Shown: positions 15,814 to 28,291, numbered from the stretch's first letter. The stretch: 64,000 nucleotides of DNA from Fulvimarina uroteuthidis (GCF_034321785.1 NZ_JAXLPB010000004.1:124001-188000), one strand, 5' to 3'. The notes: generated by a model not told the origin, from the sequence alone. Program-made: numbers and translations.

Positions 15814-18705
15814 TCAGACGTCGTCCGACGGCGTTCCGTCCGGCATGTCATCGTCCGTCGGCGTTTCAGGCGATGCGTCGCCCACGCCGTCGTCGATCGG
15901 AGCCTTTCCGTCCATCGGATCGGAATCGGCAAGGTCTCCGGCGGTGGTGTCGGCGTCCGCCTCCCCCGCCTCGTCCGTGCCCTGATCGGGAATGCGCTCG
16001 ACCGAGACGACCCGCTCGCCATCGGCCGTCTTGAAGATCGTGACGCCGCCAGTCGCGCGACCCTTCATGCCGATGCCGTCGATCGGAACGCGGATGACCT
16101 GGCCCCGATCGGTGACGAGAAGCAGCTGGTCTTCCGCCGCCACGGGGAAGCCCGCGACGAGCTGTCCGAGCTTGTCCAGCCGGTTCGTATCGGTGGCGCG
16201 GATGCCCTTGCCGCCGCGGCCCGAGGTACGGAACTCGTAGGACGAGGACCGCTTCCCGTAACCGAATTCGGAGACGGTGAGGATCATCTCCTCGGCCTCG
16301 CTCAGGAACGCGTAGCGCTGCGTATCGATCGAGGCATCCGCGTCGACCCCTTCCTCGTCGACCGTGATCTCGTCCTCGTCCGTGCTGCCGGCGACCGCGC
16401 GGCGCATCTTCAGATAGGTCGAGCGCTCTTCGGCGGTGGCGTCCACGTGGCGCAGGATCGCCATCGAAACGACCGTCTCGCCTTCGCCGAGCGAGATGCC
16501 GCGCACGCCCACCGAGTTGCGCCCGGCGAAAACGCGGACATCCGTGGTCGGAAAGCGGATGCACTGGCCGGACGAGGCGGTGAGGAGAACGTCGTCATCC
16601 TCCGAGCAGGTCGCGACGGCCAGGATCTCGTCGCCCTCCTCATCGAGCTTCATGGCGATCTTGCCGTTGCGGTTCACCTGGGTGAAGTCGCTGAGCTTGT
16701 TGCGGCGTACGGTGCCGCGCGTCGTCGCGAACATGACGTTCGTGCGCTCGGCCGCCTCCTCCTCGCTCGGCAGCGGCAGGATCGAGGTGATGCGCTCGTT
16801 CTTGTCGAGCGGCAGCATGTTGACGAGGGCCTTGCCCCGTCCCTGGGGTGTGGTCAGCGGAAGCCGCCAGACCTTCTCCTTGTAGACGATGCCGCGGGAG
16901 GTGAAGAACAGGACCGGCGTGTGGGTGTTGGCCACGAACAGGCGGGTCACCGAATCCTCGTCGTTCTTCAGGCTCATGCCCGAGCGGCCCTTGCCGCCGC
17001 GGCGCTGGGAGCGATAGACGCTGAGCGGAACCCGCTTGATGTAGCCGCCATGGCTGACGGTGACGACCATGTCCTCGCGCGGGATCAGGTCCTCGTCGTC
17101 GAGATCGGCGGCCCCTTCGGACAGTTCGGTGCGGCGCGGCGTCGCGAACTCGTCGCGAATCGCCGACATCTCGTCCTTGATGATCTGCATGACGCGCTCG
17201 CGCGACGACAGGATATCGAGATAGTCCTTGATCTCGGTGCCGATCTTCTCGAGCTCGTCGCCGATCTCGTCGCGCCCGAGCGCCGTCAGGCGCTGCAGGC
17301 GAAGATCGAGGATCGCGCGGGACTGGGCCTCCGACAGGCGGTAGGTGCCGGCCTCCGAAATGCGGTGGCGCGGATCGTCGATGAGCCGCACCAGCGGCGC
17401 GACGTCCTTCGCCTCCCACTCGCGCGTCATCAGTTGCTCGCGGGCCGTCGCCGGATCGGGCGCGGCGCGGATGAGCTTGATCACCTCGTCGATGTTGGCG
17501 ACGGCGATGGCAAGACCGACGAGCACGTGGGCGCGCTCGCGCGCCTTGCGCAGAAGATATTTGGTGCGCCGGTTGATCACCTCTTCGCGGAACGAGACGA
17601 AGGCCGACAGCATGTCCATCAGTGTCAGCTGTTCCGGCTTGCCGCCGTTCAGCGCGACGATGTTGGCGCCGAACGAGGTCTGCAGCGGCGTGAACCGGTA
17701 GAGCTGGTTGAGAACGACGTCGGCGGTCGCATCGCGCTTCAGTTCGACCACGACCCGGTAGCCGTCGCGATCGGACTCGTCGCGAATATCGGAAATGCCC
17801 TCGATGCGCTTGTCGCGCACGAGCTCGGCCATCTTCTCGATCATGGTCGCCTTGTTCACCTGATAGGGAACTTCGGTGACGATGATCGCCTCGCGCTCGC
17901 CGCGGATCGTCTCGAAATGGACCTTGCCGCGCATCAGAAGCGAGCCGCGCCCCGTGGAATAGGCCGACATGATGCCGGCCTTGCCGAGCAGGATCGCGCC
18001 GGTCGGAAAGTCGGGGCCCGGAATATGCTCCATCATCTCGGTGAGCGTGATCTGCGGATTGTCGATCAGCGCGATGCAGCCGTCGATGACCTCGCCGAGA
18101 TTGTGCGGCGGAATGTTCGTCGCCATGCCGACGGCGATGCCGCCGGAGCCGTTGACGAGGAGGTTCGGGAAGCCGGACGGCAGAACCACCGGCTCCATCT
18201 CGCGGCCGTCATAGTTCTCCTGGAAGTTGACGGTTTCCTTGTCGATATCGGCAAGCAGCGCGTCGGAGATCTTCTCCAGCTTACACTCGGTATAGCGCAT
18301 GGCGGCCGGCGGATCGCCATCGATCGAGCCGTAATTGCCCTGGCCCTCGATAAGGGGCGCGCGCAGCGACCAGTGTTGCGCCATGCGCACGAGCGCGTCG
18401 TAGATCGCCGAATCGCCGTGCGGGTGGAACTTGCCCATCACCTCGCCGACGACACCGGCCGACTTGCGGTAGGACTTGTTCGAGGTGAGGCCCATCTCGT
18501 GCATGGCATAGAGAATGCGCCGGTGCACCGGCTTCAGCCCGTCGCGCACGTCCGGCAGCGCGCGGCTGACGATCACGCTCATGGCGTAATCGAGGTAGCT
18601 TCGCTGCATCTCGTCGATGATGGACACGGTGCCGATGCCGGGACCGTCCGGCGGTCCCCCGATCGGTGCTGGTGGAGGCGTCAAGTCGTCGTTGTCGTCA
18701 GCCAA
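15814..18705 (-). CDS. gyrA: DNA gyrase subunit A
   Basis: This 963-residue subunit cleaves and rejoins DNA during ATP-driven negative supercoiling. Catalytic Tyr138 lies in AAMRYTE. The quinolone-determining region HPHGDSAIYDALV has Ser99 and Asp103, the sensitive-type residues. The C-terminal beta-pinwheel includes the GyrA-box QRRGGKGR. Length exceeds the E. coli protein, partly because of an acidic C-terminal tail rich in Asp, Gly and Pro. The start MADDNDDLTPPPAP at 18705 is followed by the family IIDEMQRSYLDYAMSVIV. Confidence 0.97.
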   Translation of the reverse strand: MADDNDDLTPPPAPIGGPPDGPGIGTVSIIDEMQRSYLDYAMSVIVSRALPDVRDGLKPVHRRILYAMHEMGLTSNKSYRKSAGVVGEVMGKFHPHGDSAIYDALVRMAQHWSLRAPLIEGQGNYGSIDGDPPAAMRYTECKLEKISDALLADIDKETVNFQENYDGREMEPVVLPSGFPNLLVNGSGGIAVGMATNIPPHNLGEVIDGCIALIDNPQITLTEMMEHIPGPDFPTGAILLGKAGIMSAYSTGRGSLLMRGKVHFETIRGEREAIIVTEVPYQVNKATMIEKMAELVRDKRIEGISDIRDESDRDGYRVVVELKRDATADVVLNQLYRFTPLQTSFGANIVALNGGKPEQLTLMDMLSAFVSFREEVINRRTKYLLRKARERAHVLVGLAIAVANIDEVIKLIRAAPDPATAREQLMTREWEAKDVAPLVRLIDDPRHRISEAGTYRLSEAQSRAILDLRLQRLTALGRDEIGDELEKIGTEIKDYLDILSSRERVMQIIKDEMSAIRDEFATPRRTELSEGAADLDDEDLIPREDMVVTVSHGGYIKRVPLSVYRSQRRGGKGRSGMSLKNDEDSVTRLFVANTHTPVLFFTSRGIVYKEKVWRLPLTTPQGRGKALVNMLPLDKNERITSILPLPSEEEAAERTNVMFATTRGTVRRNKLSDFTQVNRNGKIAMKLDEEGDEILAVATCSEDDDVLLTASSGQCIRFPTTDVRVFAGRNSVGVRGISLGEGETVVSMAILRHVDATAEERSTYLKMRRAVAGSTDEDEITVDEEGVDADASIDTQRYAFLSEAEEMILTVSEFGYGKRSSSYEFRTSGRGGKGIRATDTNRLDKLGQLVAGFPVAAEDQLLLVTDRGQVIRVPIDGIGMKGRATGGVTIFKTADGERVVSVERIPDQGTDEAGEADADTTAGDLADSDPMDGKAPIDDGVGDASPETPTDDDMPDGTPSDDV

Positions 18706-18920
18706 GGATGGGTCCTGAATTGATGCGAAATCGTACGCCCGCTATAGCCTAAAGGGTCGCATCAGCGCAAATTCCGGGCCCCTGTCCGGCACGGCTTGCC
18801 TTGAAATCCAACGCTTTATCGCGAACGCCGCGCGCCTCGATCGCCCGGGTGGAACTGCGACGCTTGCCTCCGCCACCCGTCCGTGTTTTCAGGAAGGCTT
18901 CTGCCACTCGGGTTTGCGCG

Positions 18921-19583
18921 ATGATCGACCTGCTTCTCAACGGCTTCGTCACGCTCTTCGTGATCGTCGATCCGCTCGGGCTCATTCCGCTCTATCTCGC
19001 GCTGACGCCGGGGGTCGGCAGGAAAGCCCGCATCGCGATGGCCTGGAAGGGTTGCCTGATCGCCTTCGTGATCCTCACGGTGTTCGCGCTTCTCGGCCTT
19101 GCGATCCTCAATGCCCTCGGCATCTCGCTGGGCGCGTTCCGCATCGCCGGCGGCCTGTTTCTCTTCGTCATCGGGTTCGAGCTGGTGTTCGAGAAGCGTG
19201 CCGAGCGCAAGGGACGCAGCGCCTCGAAAATGGTCGCGGACAAGGACGACGATCCCGACGAGGACACCGACGTCGCCGCCTTTCCCCTGGCGATTCCGCT
19301 GATCGCGGGGCCGGGCGCGATCGCCGCGGTGATCCTGTTGTCGGGCAAATTGCCGAGCGCCATCGGCCAGGCGAGCATGGTCGGCGTGATCGCGCTGACG
19401 CTCCTCGTGACCTTCGCCTGCCTTGCGGTGGCGCACCGGCTCGACGCCATTCTGGGCGCGACCGGCCGGGCCGTCATCTCGCGGGTGCTGGGCGTCATCC
19501 TGGCCGCGCTGGCCGTCCAGTTCGTCGCCGACGGCATCGCAGCCCTGTTCCTCGAGAACGGCGGAACGTTCAACACCCTCTGA
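18921..19583 (+). CDS. MarC/UPF0056 family integral membrane protein
   Basis: This 220-residue inner-membrane protein has about six spans with the family signature FVIVDPLGLIPLYLALTPG near the N-terminus and PLAIPLIAGPGAIAAVILL in the second half. A polar linker (KDDDPDEDTD) separates the halves. The ATG at 18921 (MIDLLLNGFVTLF) matches the family start. The transported substrate is unknown; the historical link to antibiotic resistance is not established. Confidence 0.88.
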   Translation: MIDLLLNGFVTLFVIVDPLGLIPLYLALTPGVGRKARIAMAWKGCLIAFVILTVFALLGLAILNALGISLGAFRIAGGLFLFVIGFELVFEKRAERKGRSASKMVADKDDDPDEDTDVAAFPLAIPLIAGPGAIAAVILLSGKLPSAIGQASMVGVIALTLLVTFACLAVAHRLDAILGATGRAVISRVLGVILAALAVQFVADGIAALFLENGGTFNTL

Positions 19584-19894
19584 TCGGGCGGGAGGTCATC
19601 TTCTCGCCTGGCTCGACATCGCCTCGAAGCCCCTCGGGTGCGGCCGTTCGGGACCGATCCGACAGGACGCTCGCTGACTTAGCGAACTTCGCGACCGGGC
19701 GCGGAGCTGCGGGCCGTGCCAGGCGCCGCCAACACAGTAGAAAAAGCCGGCGCTGTCGCCATGACGACGTCGCCGGCCTTCGGGTTTCATCGGCGAGAAC
19801 ACCGATCCGGCGATGCTGCGCAGGCGCCTCGACCGATCCAGCCGAGGCGATCAGCCGCTCTACCCGATCCGGGCGAACCCGGCGATCCGAACGC
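19584..19894. other. 311-nt convergent intergenic stretch between marC and ssb
   Basis: No gene is supported. It holds the ssb terminator listed separately; the remainder is unremarkable GC-rich sequence. Confidence 0.5.
19741..19777 (-). terminator. Terminator downstream of ssb
   Basis: On the minus strand GCCGGCG (19777-19771) pairs with CGCCGGC (19752-19746), enclosing a further small stem, and is followed by TTTTT (19745-19741). It lies about 120 nt past the ssb stop. Confidence 0.7.
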
Positions 19895-20422
19895 TCAGAA
19901 CGGGATTTCGTCGTCGAAATCGCGCGAACCGCCGCCGCCGGAGGAGCCGCCACCATAGCCGCCACCGCCACCGCCATAATCGCCGCCGCCGCGTGAACCG
20001 CCGCCGGACGAACCGCCACGCGAACCGCCGCCGCCGCCGTAATCACCGCCGCCACCGCCAGCGCCATCGCCACGCCCGTCGAGCATGGTCAGCGAGCAGT
20101 TGAAGCCCTGCAACACGACCTCGGTCGAATATTTCTCCTGGCCGTCCTTGTCCTGCCATTTGCGGGTCTGAAGCTGGCCCTCGAGATAGACCTTCGAGCC
20201 CTTCTTCACATATTGCTCGATGATCTTGTTCAGGCCTTCGTTGAAGCAGACGACCCGGTGCCATTCCGTCTTCTCGCGCCGCTCGCCCGAGGTGCGATCG
20301 CGCCAGCTCTCGGAGGTGGCGAGAGAGAAATTGGCGATCGGCTTGCCGTCCTGGGTGCGCCGCATCTCCGGATCGGCCCCGAGATTGCCGACGAGAATGA
20401 CCTTGTTGACGCTGCCTGCCAT
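19895..20422 (-). CDS. ssb: Single-stranded DNA-binding protein
   Basis: This 175-residue protein has the OB fold at residues 1-110 (MAGSVNKVILVGNLGADPE, then WRDRTSGERREKTEWHRVV). A long glycine-rich linker follows with repeated GGGGDYGGGG and SRGGSSGGGSRGG units, then the acidic tip DFDDEIPF that recruits replication and repair partners. The ATG at 20422 is the family start. It diverges from uvrA across an SOS-type box, the usual alphaproteobacterial arrangement. Confidence 0.97.
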   Translation of the reverse strand: MAGSVNKVILVGNLGADPEMRRTQDGKPIANFSLATSESWRDRTSGERREKTEWHRVVCFNEGLNKIIEQYVKKGSKVYLEGQLQTRKWQDKDGQEKYSTEVVLQGFNCSLTMLDGRGDGAGGGGGDYGGGGGSRGGSSGGGSRGGGDYGGGGGGYGGGSSGGGGSRDFDDEIPF

Positions 20423-20548
20423 CGAAAAACTCCATACAATGAATGCGCGCAAGCCTAACGGCGCAGGCGTCGGGGCGAAAGGGCAACGTGGCCGCCCTCA
20501 ACAGAAAACAACCGGTACCGCCCGCCAGGCCGCATCGTCGCGACCGGA

Positions 20549-20563
20549 ACAAAGTTAGAACAA
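20549..20563. promoter_or_regulatory. Alphaproteobacterial SOS (LexA) box between ssb and uvrA
   Basis: GAAC-AAAGTTA-GAAC matches the direct-repeat LexA site GAAC-N7-GAAC (GTTC-N7-GTTC on the other strand) of alphaproteobacteria. It lies about 98 nt before uvrA and 127 nt before ssb, so both divergent genes could be damage-inducible. Confidence 0.8.
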
Positions 20564-20660
20564 ACTCTTTCTTTGAGTCAATCCGCGCTTTAAACTGCCT
20601 GGTGCTCGCCATAGATAGGCGTCGATCCAGACAATTCCGAAAAGACCGGTACCGCTCCTC

Positions 20661-23588
<2,928 letters not shown>

Positions 23589-23591
23589 CTG

Positions 23592-23978
23592 TTACCAGAG
23601 GGTATCGGCGCCGAGCGAGGCAATTTTGGCATCGACGGTAATCACGGGAATTGCGAGATCCATCGCCTGCACCGCGATGATCCGATCGAACGGATCGCGA
23701 TGATCGGACAGGATCTGACCGGCGCGGAGCCCCTGCGCGGCCGTGAGTTTGGCGACCTGAAATTTCTGCGAATGGACGACTTCTTCGAAATTCTCGATGA
23801 GGGGCGTGGCTTCCGGCAGCTTTCCGAGCCGATGCTTGTTGGCTATTTCAAATGCAGAGATCGCGCTGACAAATATCTCGTTCGCGTCATCCCGGAGCAA
23901 CGCTTCTGCGCGATTGGAGAGGTTCGGGGACGCAAGAACCCACCAGAGCAGGACATGCGTATCGATCAAGGCCCTCAT
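23592..23978 (-). CDS. PIN-domain (VapC-like) toxin ribonuclease
   Basis: This 128-residue PIN protein has the metal-binding acidic residues of the fold: Asp in LIDTHVLLWW, Glu in SAFEIAN, Asp in HRDPFDRII and Asp in ITVDAKI. PIN toxins cut tRNA, rRNA or mRNA. Its ATG overlaps the stop of the upstream antitoxin gene by ATGA (23975-23978), giving coupled translation. The stop lies 3 nt from the uvrA stop, so read-through between the convergent genes is possible. Confidence 0.88.
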   Translation of the reverse strand: MRALIDTHVLLWWVLASPNLSNRAEALLRDDANEIFVSAISAFEIANKHRLGKLPEATPLIENFEEVVHSQKFQVAKLTAAQGLRAGQILSDHRDPFDRIIAVQAMDLAIPVITVDAKIASLGADTLW

Positions 23979-24244
23979 TTGAGCGGGTCAGTCTCGTGCC
24001 CGTTTTCCCAATCGCGCAAATCCTCCTCCGACATCGGCTCCAGACAGAGATCCTTCGGCACATCCTTCAACAGATGGGCCAATGCACCGGGAACACGCTG
24101 TCCTGTCGCAGCACGTGGGATCGGATCAAGGCGAACCACCGGCAGATTGCGCCGTGCAATCCATATCTCTTCACCGCCTTCGGCGCGCGCCAAGAGGTCG
24201 GGAAGTTCGCTCTTCGCTTTGTCCATGTCCACGATCGTTGCCAT
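23975..24244 (-). CDS. Phd/YefM-family antitoxin
   Basis: This 89-residue protein has the Phd/YefM N-terminal DNA-binding fold (VDMDKAKSELPDLLARAEGG, then EEIWIARRNLPVVRLDPIPR). The charged, probably disordered C-terminal half would wrap the PIN toxin. Such antitoxins repress their own operon, and the toxin-antitoxin complex strengthens repression. It precedes and overlaps the toxin gene, the usual order for a type II module. Confidence 0.85.
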   Translation of the reverse strand: MATIVDMDKAKSELPDLLARAEGGEEIWIARRNLPVVRLDPIPRAATGQRVPGALAHLLKDVPKDLCLEPMSEEDLRDWENGHETDPLK

Positions 24245-24308
24245 GGAAAAAAGCTAGACAGGTTCGACCCCGGTTTCAAGCAGGATCATCCGGCAAAGTC
24301 GCCGGCTC

Positions 24309-25202
24309 TCATGGTTTCGGCAACAACCGCCGAACCGCACTCAACCCCACGCCTTTCTCCTCGAACCGCTCCACCGCATCGGCCAGCGGCTCGATCGCCG
24401 TCAGCATGTGGAAGGCGTTGGCGTGCAGCAGGCGCTGGCCGTCGAGCATGATGCCGACATGGCCGGGCCAGAAGATCAGATCGCCGCGCTTCAGCGCCTC
24501 GATGCCTGCGATGCGGGTGCCGAGCTCGCGGGCCTGGTCGCCGGAATCGCGAGGGGCGTCGATGCCCGCCATGTGACAGGCCAGCTGCACGAGCCCCGAG
24601 CAGTCGATCCCGAGCGCGCTCTTGCCGCCCCACAGATAGGGCGTTTCCAGGAACCGTTCCGCGACGGCCACGAAATCGGTCTCCACCGCGCCGAGCGGTC
24701 TGGCGTGCTGCTGCACGATCGCGCCGCCGCCGTCGATGAGATGATAGCGCGCATTTCTGTCTTCCGCCTCCCCGACGACGGTGACGAGCGCGCCCATCGG
24801 CAGATCGGCGACCGGGGGCCGTTTGATGTCGGGTTCGGGGAACAGAAGCGTGCGCGGTACCGAAATCCGGTGCGTCGGGATATCGTCCGCCCCGCCACCC
24901 CCGGCCGGATTGAGAGCGGCGAACGGCGTGTAGCCGACATAGCCGTCGTCGTCGAGCTGGACCCAGGCCCAGGCCTCGCCGTCCACTTCGGTCTCGTCGA
25001 AGACCACGAGCCGCTCGCCGAACAGGGCTTCGGTATCGAGCGCCGAGCCGTGGCCGGGCTCGCGGTGGAGCGGCGCGATCGGCACCGAGACGAGGCCGGG
25101 CTGGCCTTCGATGAAGCGCTCGGCGGACACGCGGCCCTTGAGGGTGAGGTCGGCGAGATCGGCGCGATAGGCGTTGAGGCGTGGGTTGAGCTTTTCGGTC
25201 AT
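24309..25202 (-). CDS. NlpC/P60 (C40) cell-wall hydrolase with SH3-like N-terminus
   Basis: This 297-residue protein joins SH3-like domains (about 35-165) to a C40 peptidase domain with catalytic Cys201 in GIDCSGLVQ and His248 in WPGHVGIML. Family members cut gamma-D-glutamyl-diaminopimelate bonds in peptide stems. No signal peptide is evident, so it may act on recycled muropeptides or be exported by another route. It follows the M17 aminopeptidase gene on the same strand with a 27-nt gap, suggesting a peptide-turnover operon. Confidence 0.88.
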   Translation of the reverse strand: MTEKLNPRLNAYRADLADLTLKGRVSAERFIEGQPGLVSVPIAPLHREPGHGSALDTEALFGERLVVFDETEVDGEAWAWVQLDDDGYVGYTPFAALNPAGGGGADDIPTHRISVPRTLLFPEPDIKRPPVADLPMGALVTVVGEAEDRNARYHLIDGGGAIVQQHARPLGAVETDFVAVAERFLETPYLWGGKSALGIDCSGLVQLACHMAGIDAPRDSGDQARELGTRIAGIEALKRGDLIFWPGHVGIMLDGQRLLHANAFHMLTAIEPLADAVERFEEKGVGLSAVRRLLPKP

Positions 25203-25229
25203 GTCAAAATGCTTGTCTTTTGGTGCGGA

Positions 25230-26642
25230 TCATTGGGCGGGATGGCGCCGCGACAGAACGTCGAACAGGGAGCGGATGGCATAGGCTTCGCCGCCGACCG
25301 GGCCGATGGCGGAGGCTTTCGGGCGCCAGCCATACAGATCGAAGTGAGCCCACTCCGCGGCCTTCTCGACGAAACCCTCGAGGAACAGCGCCGCGGTGAT
25401 GGCGCCCGCGAAGCCGCCGGAGCTGACATTGTTGGTGTCGGCGACCTTGGACGCGAGATCGCCTTCGTAGGGCCGGTAGAGCGGCAGGCGCCAGGACGGA
25501 TCAGCAAGGCGCGTGCCGGCCTCCGCCACCTCCTCCGCCAACCTTGGACTTTCGGTGAACCAGGCGGGAAGATCGGGACCGAGCGCCACGCGCGCCGCAC
25601 CGGTAAGCGTCGCCATGTCGATCATCGTCTGCGGCGCCTCCTCGTCGCCATAGGCCAGCGCGTCGGCGAGAACGAGGCGGCCTTCCGCGTCGGTGTTGCC
25701 GATCTCGACCGACTTGCCCTTGCGGCTCGTCAGGACGTCGCTCGGCCGGAAGGCGTTCGCCGAAATCGAGTTCTCCACGGCGGGAATGAGGACGCGCAGC
25801 CGCATGTCGAGCTTTGCCGCCATGATCATCGAAGCCAGGCCGAGAACATTGGCCGCGCCGCCCATGTCCTTCTTCATGAGCAGCATGTTGGACGAGGGCT
25901 TGATGTCGAGGCCGCCCGTGTCGAAGCAGACGCCCTTGCCGACCAGCGTCACCTTCGGCGCATCCCCGCGGCCCCACACGAAATCCAGAAGGCGCGGCGC
26001 CGAAACGCTCGCCCGCCCGACCGCGTGGATCATCGGAAAGTTGCGCTCGATCAGCGCGTCGCCGACGATGGAATCGACGGAACCGCCGTGGCGGACGGCG
26101 AGATCGCGCGTTGCTCGTTCGAGTTCGGCCGGGCCCATGTCGTTGACCGGCGTGTTGATCAGATCGCGCGCGAGGCAGACGCCGTCCGCGATCGTACCGG
26201 CCCGCCCGATCGCGGCGGCATCGCCGAGATGGACGCGCACGGCGTTGCCGCCGGCCGAACCGTCGCGCGACGAGCCCGTCTTGTAGCGATCGAAGGCATA
26301 GGCGCCGAGCCTCAGGGCAAGTCCGGCGAGATCGGGGTCGAGATCGCTCTGTTCGTCGAGATGCCAGTCGCCGTCCGGCAGTTTTGCGGCAAGTGTCCCG
26401 AGGCGCAGGGCGGTGCGGGCCCTGTCGCTCGGATCGCGCGCCTCCGGCTTGCCGAGGCCGAAGAGCACCTCGCCGATTCCCTCGCCGCCCGGCACGAGAC
26501 AGACCTCGCCCGTCGCTCCGTCGAAGCGAGAGAGTTCGGCCCATCGCCGGGCATCCTCGCGCAACCCGTCGCGCTCGCCCGGGCGAACGAGAACGATCGG
26601 TCGCGAGGCGGCGGCACGTTTGGCGACGAGGGAAATGGACAT
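25230..26642 (-). CDS. M17 leucyl aminopeptidase family protein
   Basis: This 470-residue metallo-aminopeptidase has the M17 signature NTDAEGRL and metal or catalytic segments VGKGVCFDTGGLDIKP, MKKDMGGAA and MIDMATLTGAA. The N-terminal domain is divergent, as usual. It removes N-terminal residues from peptides in the cytoplasm, working as a hexamer with two metals per site. The start at 26642 (MSISLVAKRAAASRP) is the only ATG before the conserved region. Confidence 0.92.
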   Translation of the reverse strand: MSISLVAKRAAASRPIVLVRPGERDGLREDARRWAELSRFDGATGEVCLVPGGEGIGEVLFGLGKPEARDPSDRARTALRLGTLAAKLPDGDWHLDEQSDLDPDLAGLALRLGAYAFDRYKTGSSRDGSAGGNAVRVHLGDAAAIGRAGTIADGVCLARDLINTPVNDMGPAELERATRDLAVRHGGSVDSIVGDALIERNFPMIHAVGRASVSAPRLLDFVWGRGDAPKVTLVGKGVCFDTGGLDIKPSSNMLLMKKDMGGAANVLGLASMIMAAKLDMRLRVLIPAVENSISANAFRPSDVLTSRKGKSVEIGNTDAEGRLVLADALAYGDEEAPQTMIDMATLTGAARVALGPDLPAWFTESPRLAEEVAEAGTRLADPSWRLPLYRPYEGDLASKVADTNNVSSGGFAGAITAALFLEGFVEKAAEWAHFDLYGWRPKASAIGPVGGEAYAIRSLFDVLSRRHPAQ

Positions 26643-26775
26643 CTGAACTCCCGCGGAAAGGCCGGCCTATTAACCGACCATTAGGGTTAACGAATTATTC
26701 TTCGAGGCAACACCGGACAAGCTCGGCTGATCCAGACCCGCCCCTTTTCGCCGAACCAGAACGAGAGCGCGACGC

Positions 26776-27621
26776 ATGCCCAACATTAGTCCGAAAGCAG
26801 CTTCGAAAAAGGCCCTTCTGTTGTTTGGCGCGATGACCGTCCTCGTGGTGTCGGGCTGCGCGAACAAGGTGAGCCACGAAACGACGGGCTCGATCGCCCG
26901 CCCCGCAGGCCTCGAGGCTCAGCCGGCACCGGCCAGGGCACCGGCCTCCACCGTGGCGCAGATGTCGTCCGGGGAACTGCGGACGGCGGTCGATGCCTAC
27001 GGCCAGCGCTACGAGACGGACCCGAAGAACAAGCAGATCGGCCTCGGCTATTCCGCGGCGCTGCAGATGGCTGGCCGCAACGAGCAGTCCCTCGCCGTGA
27101 TGCAGCAGGTCGCGATCTCCCATCCCAAGGATCGGGACGTCCTGTCCGCCTACGGCAAGGCGCTGGCGGCGGCCGGCGACCTGCCGAAAGCGCTGGAGAC
27201 GATCCGCCGCGCCCAGACCCCCGACTATCCCGACTGGCGGCTCTATTCCGCGGAAGGCGCCATTCTCGACCAGCTCGGACGGCCGGACGAAGCCCGCGCC
27301 CTCTTCCAGAAGGCGCTGGTCCTGAAGCCGAACGAGGCGACGGTCCTGTCCAATCTCGGCCTCTCCTACCTTCTGGCCGACGATCTTCCCCAGGCCGAGC
27401 ATTACCTGACGGCGGCGCTGCGTCAGCCCGACGGCGATGCGCGCATCCGCCAGAACCTGGCGCTCGCGATCGGCCTTCAGGGGCGGTTCGAGGAAGCCGA
27501 AAAGGTTGCCGCCGGGACGCTGTCGCCGGACGAAGCCAAGGCCAACGTCGCCTTCCTGCGCGAAATGCTGTCCCAGACCAACACATGGTCGAAGCTGAAG
27601 CAGGAAGGCCAGGAAGGCTGA
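26776..27621 (+). CDS. TPR-repeat lipoprotein, TadD-like
   Basis: This 281-residue protein begins with a lipoprotein signal ending in VLVVSGC (Cys28). The mature chain contains several tetratricopeptide repeats between about 75 and 260, for example ALAAAGDLPKALETIRRA and NLGLSYLLADDLPQAEHYL. Size and layout resemble TadD, the TPR pilotin-like lipoprotein of Flp/Tad pilus systems, but no other tad genes are here. It diverges from the aminopeptidase gene. Confidence 0.8.
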   Translation: MPNISPKAASKKALLLFGAMTVLVVSGCANKVSHETTGSIARPAGLEAQPAPARAPASTVAQMSSGELRTAVDAYGQRYETDPKNKQIGLGYSAALQMAGRNEQSLAVMQQVAISHPKDRDVLSAYGKALAAAGDLPKALETIRRAQTPDYPDWRLYSAEGAILDQLGRPDEARALFQKALVLKPNEATVLSNLGLSYLLADDLPQAEHYLTAALRQPDGDARIRQNLALAIGLQGRFEEAEKVAAGTLSPDEAKANVAFLREMLSQTNTWSKLKQEGQEG

Positions 27622-27733
27622 CCGGCCGCGGCGTCCGGCCTGCGCCTGCAAGCACCGTGATGCACGAAAGAAACGTCGCTTGCCGGGACACCACGGATTG
27701 ACAAGCCGCGTTCGGTTTTCCACTTCACACCGC

Positions 27734-28291
27734 ATGCGTATCGCCGAAGCCGACATCCTCATCGTTCCGGGCTACAAGGGCTCGCCGGACGATCACTGGC
27801 AGACGAGATGGGAGCGAAAGCTCTCGACGGCGCGGCGCGTCCGTCAGGCCGAATGGACCAAGCCGGTCCGGGAAGACTGGTCGGCGGAAATCGCGGCCGC
27901 GGTCAACCAGGCGACGAAGCCCGTGATTCTGGTCGCCCATTCTCTCGGCGTCGCCGCCGCCGTCCTGGCGATCCCGGCCTTCGAACGGACCGTGGCCGGC
28001 GCGTTCTTCGTGGCGCCGCCCGACGTCGAGAACCCGGCCATCCGTCCGCGCCACCTGATGACTTTCGGGCCCTATCCGCGCGATCCCCTGCCCTTCCCCT
28101 CGGTCGTCGTCGCCAGCCGCAACGACGATTTCTCCTCGTTCGAGAAAGCCGAGGACGTGGCGGGCGCCTGGGGCTCGCTCTTCATCGATGCGGGCGATGT
28201 CGGCCACATCAATGCCGAATCCGGACACGGCCCCTGGCCCGAAGGCCTGCTCACCTTCGGCAAGTTCATGAGCGGCCTGTCCGCCTTCTGA
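27734..28291 (+). CDS. RBBP9/YdeN-type serine hydrolase
   Basis: This 185-residue alpha/beta hydrolase has the family opening ILIVPGYKGSPDDHWQTRW, nucleophile Ser70 in LVAHSLG, an Asp in SRNDDFSS and His in DVGHINAESG, completing the triad. The natural substrate is unknown. The ATG at 27734 is chosen because upstream residues show no similarity. Confidence 0.88.
   Translation: MRIAEADILIVPGYKGSPDDHWQTRWERKLSTARRVRQAEWTKPVREDWSAEIAAAVNQATKPVILVAHSLGVAAAVLAIPAFERTVAGAFFVAPPDVENPAIRPRHLMTFGPYPRDPLPFPSVVVASRNDDFSSFEKAEDVAGAWGSLFIDAGDVGHINAESGHGPWPEGLLTFGKFMSGLSAF

Noticed and set aside
15814..18705. Quinolone-resistance substitution in GyrA
   Set aside because: Ser99 and Asp103, equivalent to E. 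coli Ser83 and Asp87, are the sensitive-type residues.
16447..18723. 758-codon plus-strand open frame opposite gyrA
   Set aside because: Antisense shadow of gyrA; the composition is typical of reading high-GC genes backwards.
19895..20100. Minisatellite or CRISPR-like repeat in the ssb region
   Set aside because: The repetition is the glycine-rich coding linker of SSB, with irregular unit length and no spacers.
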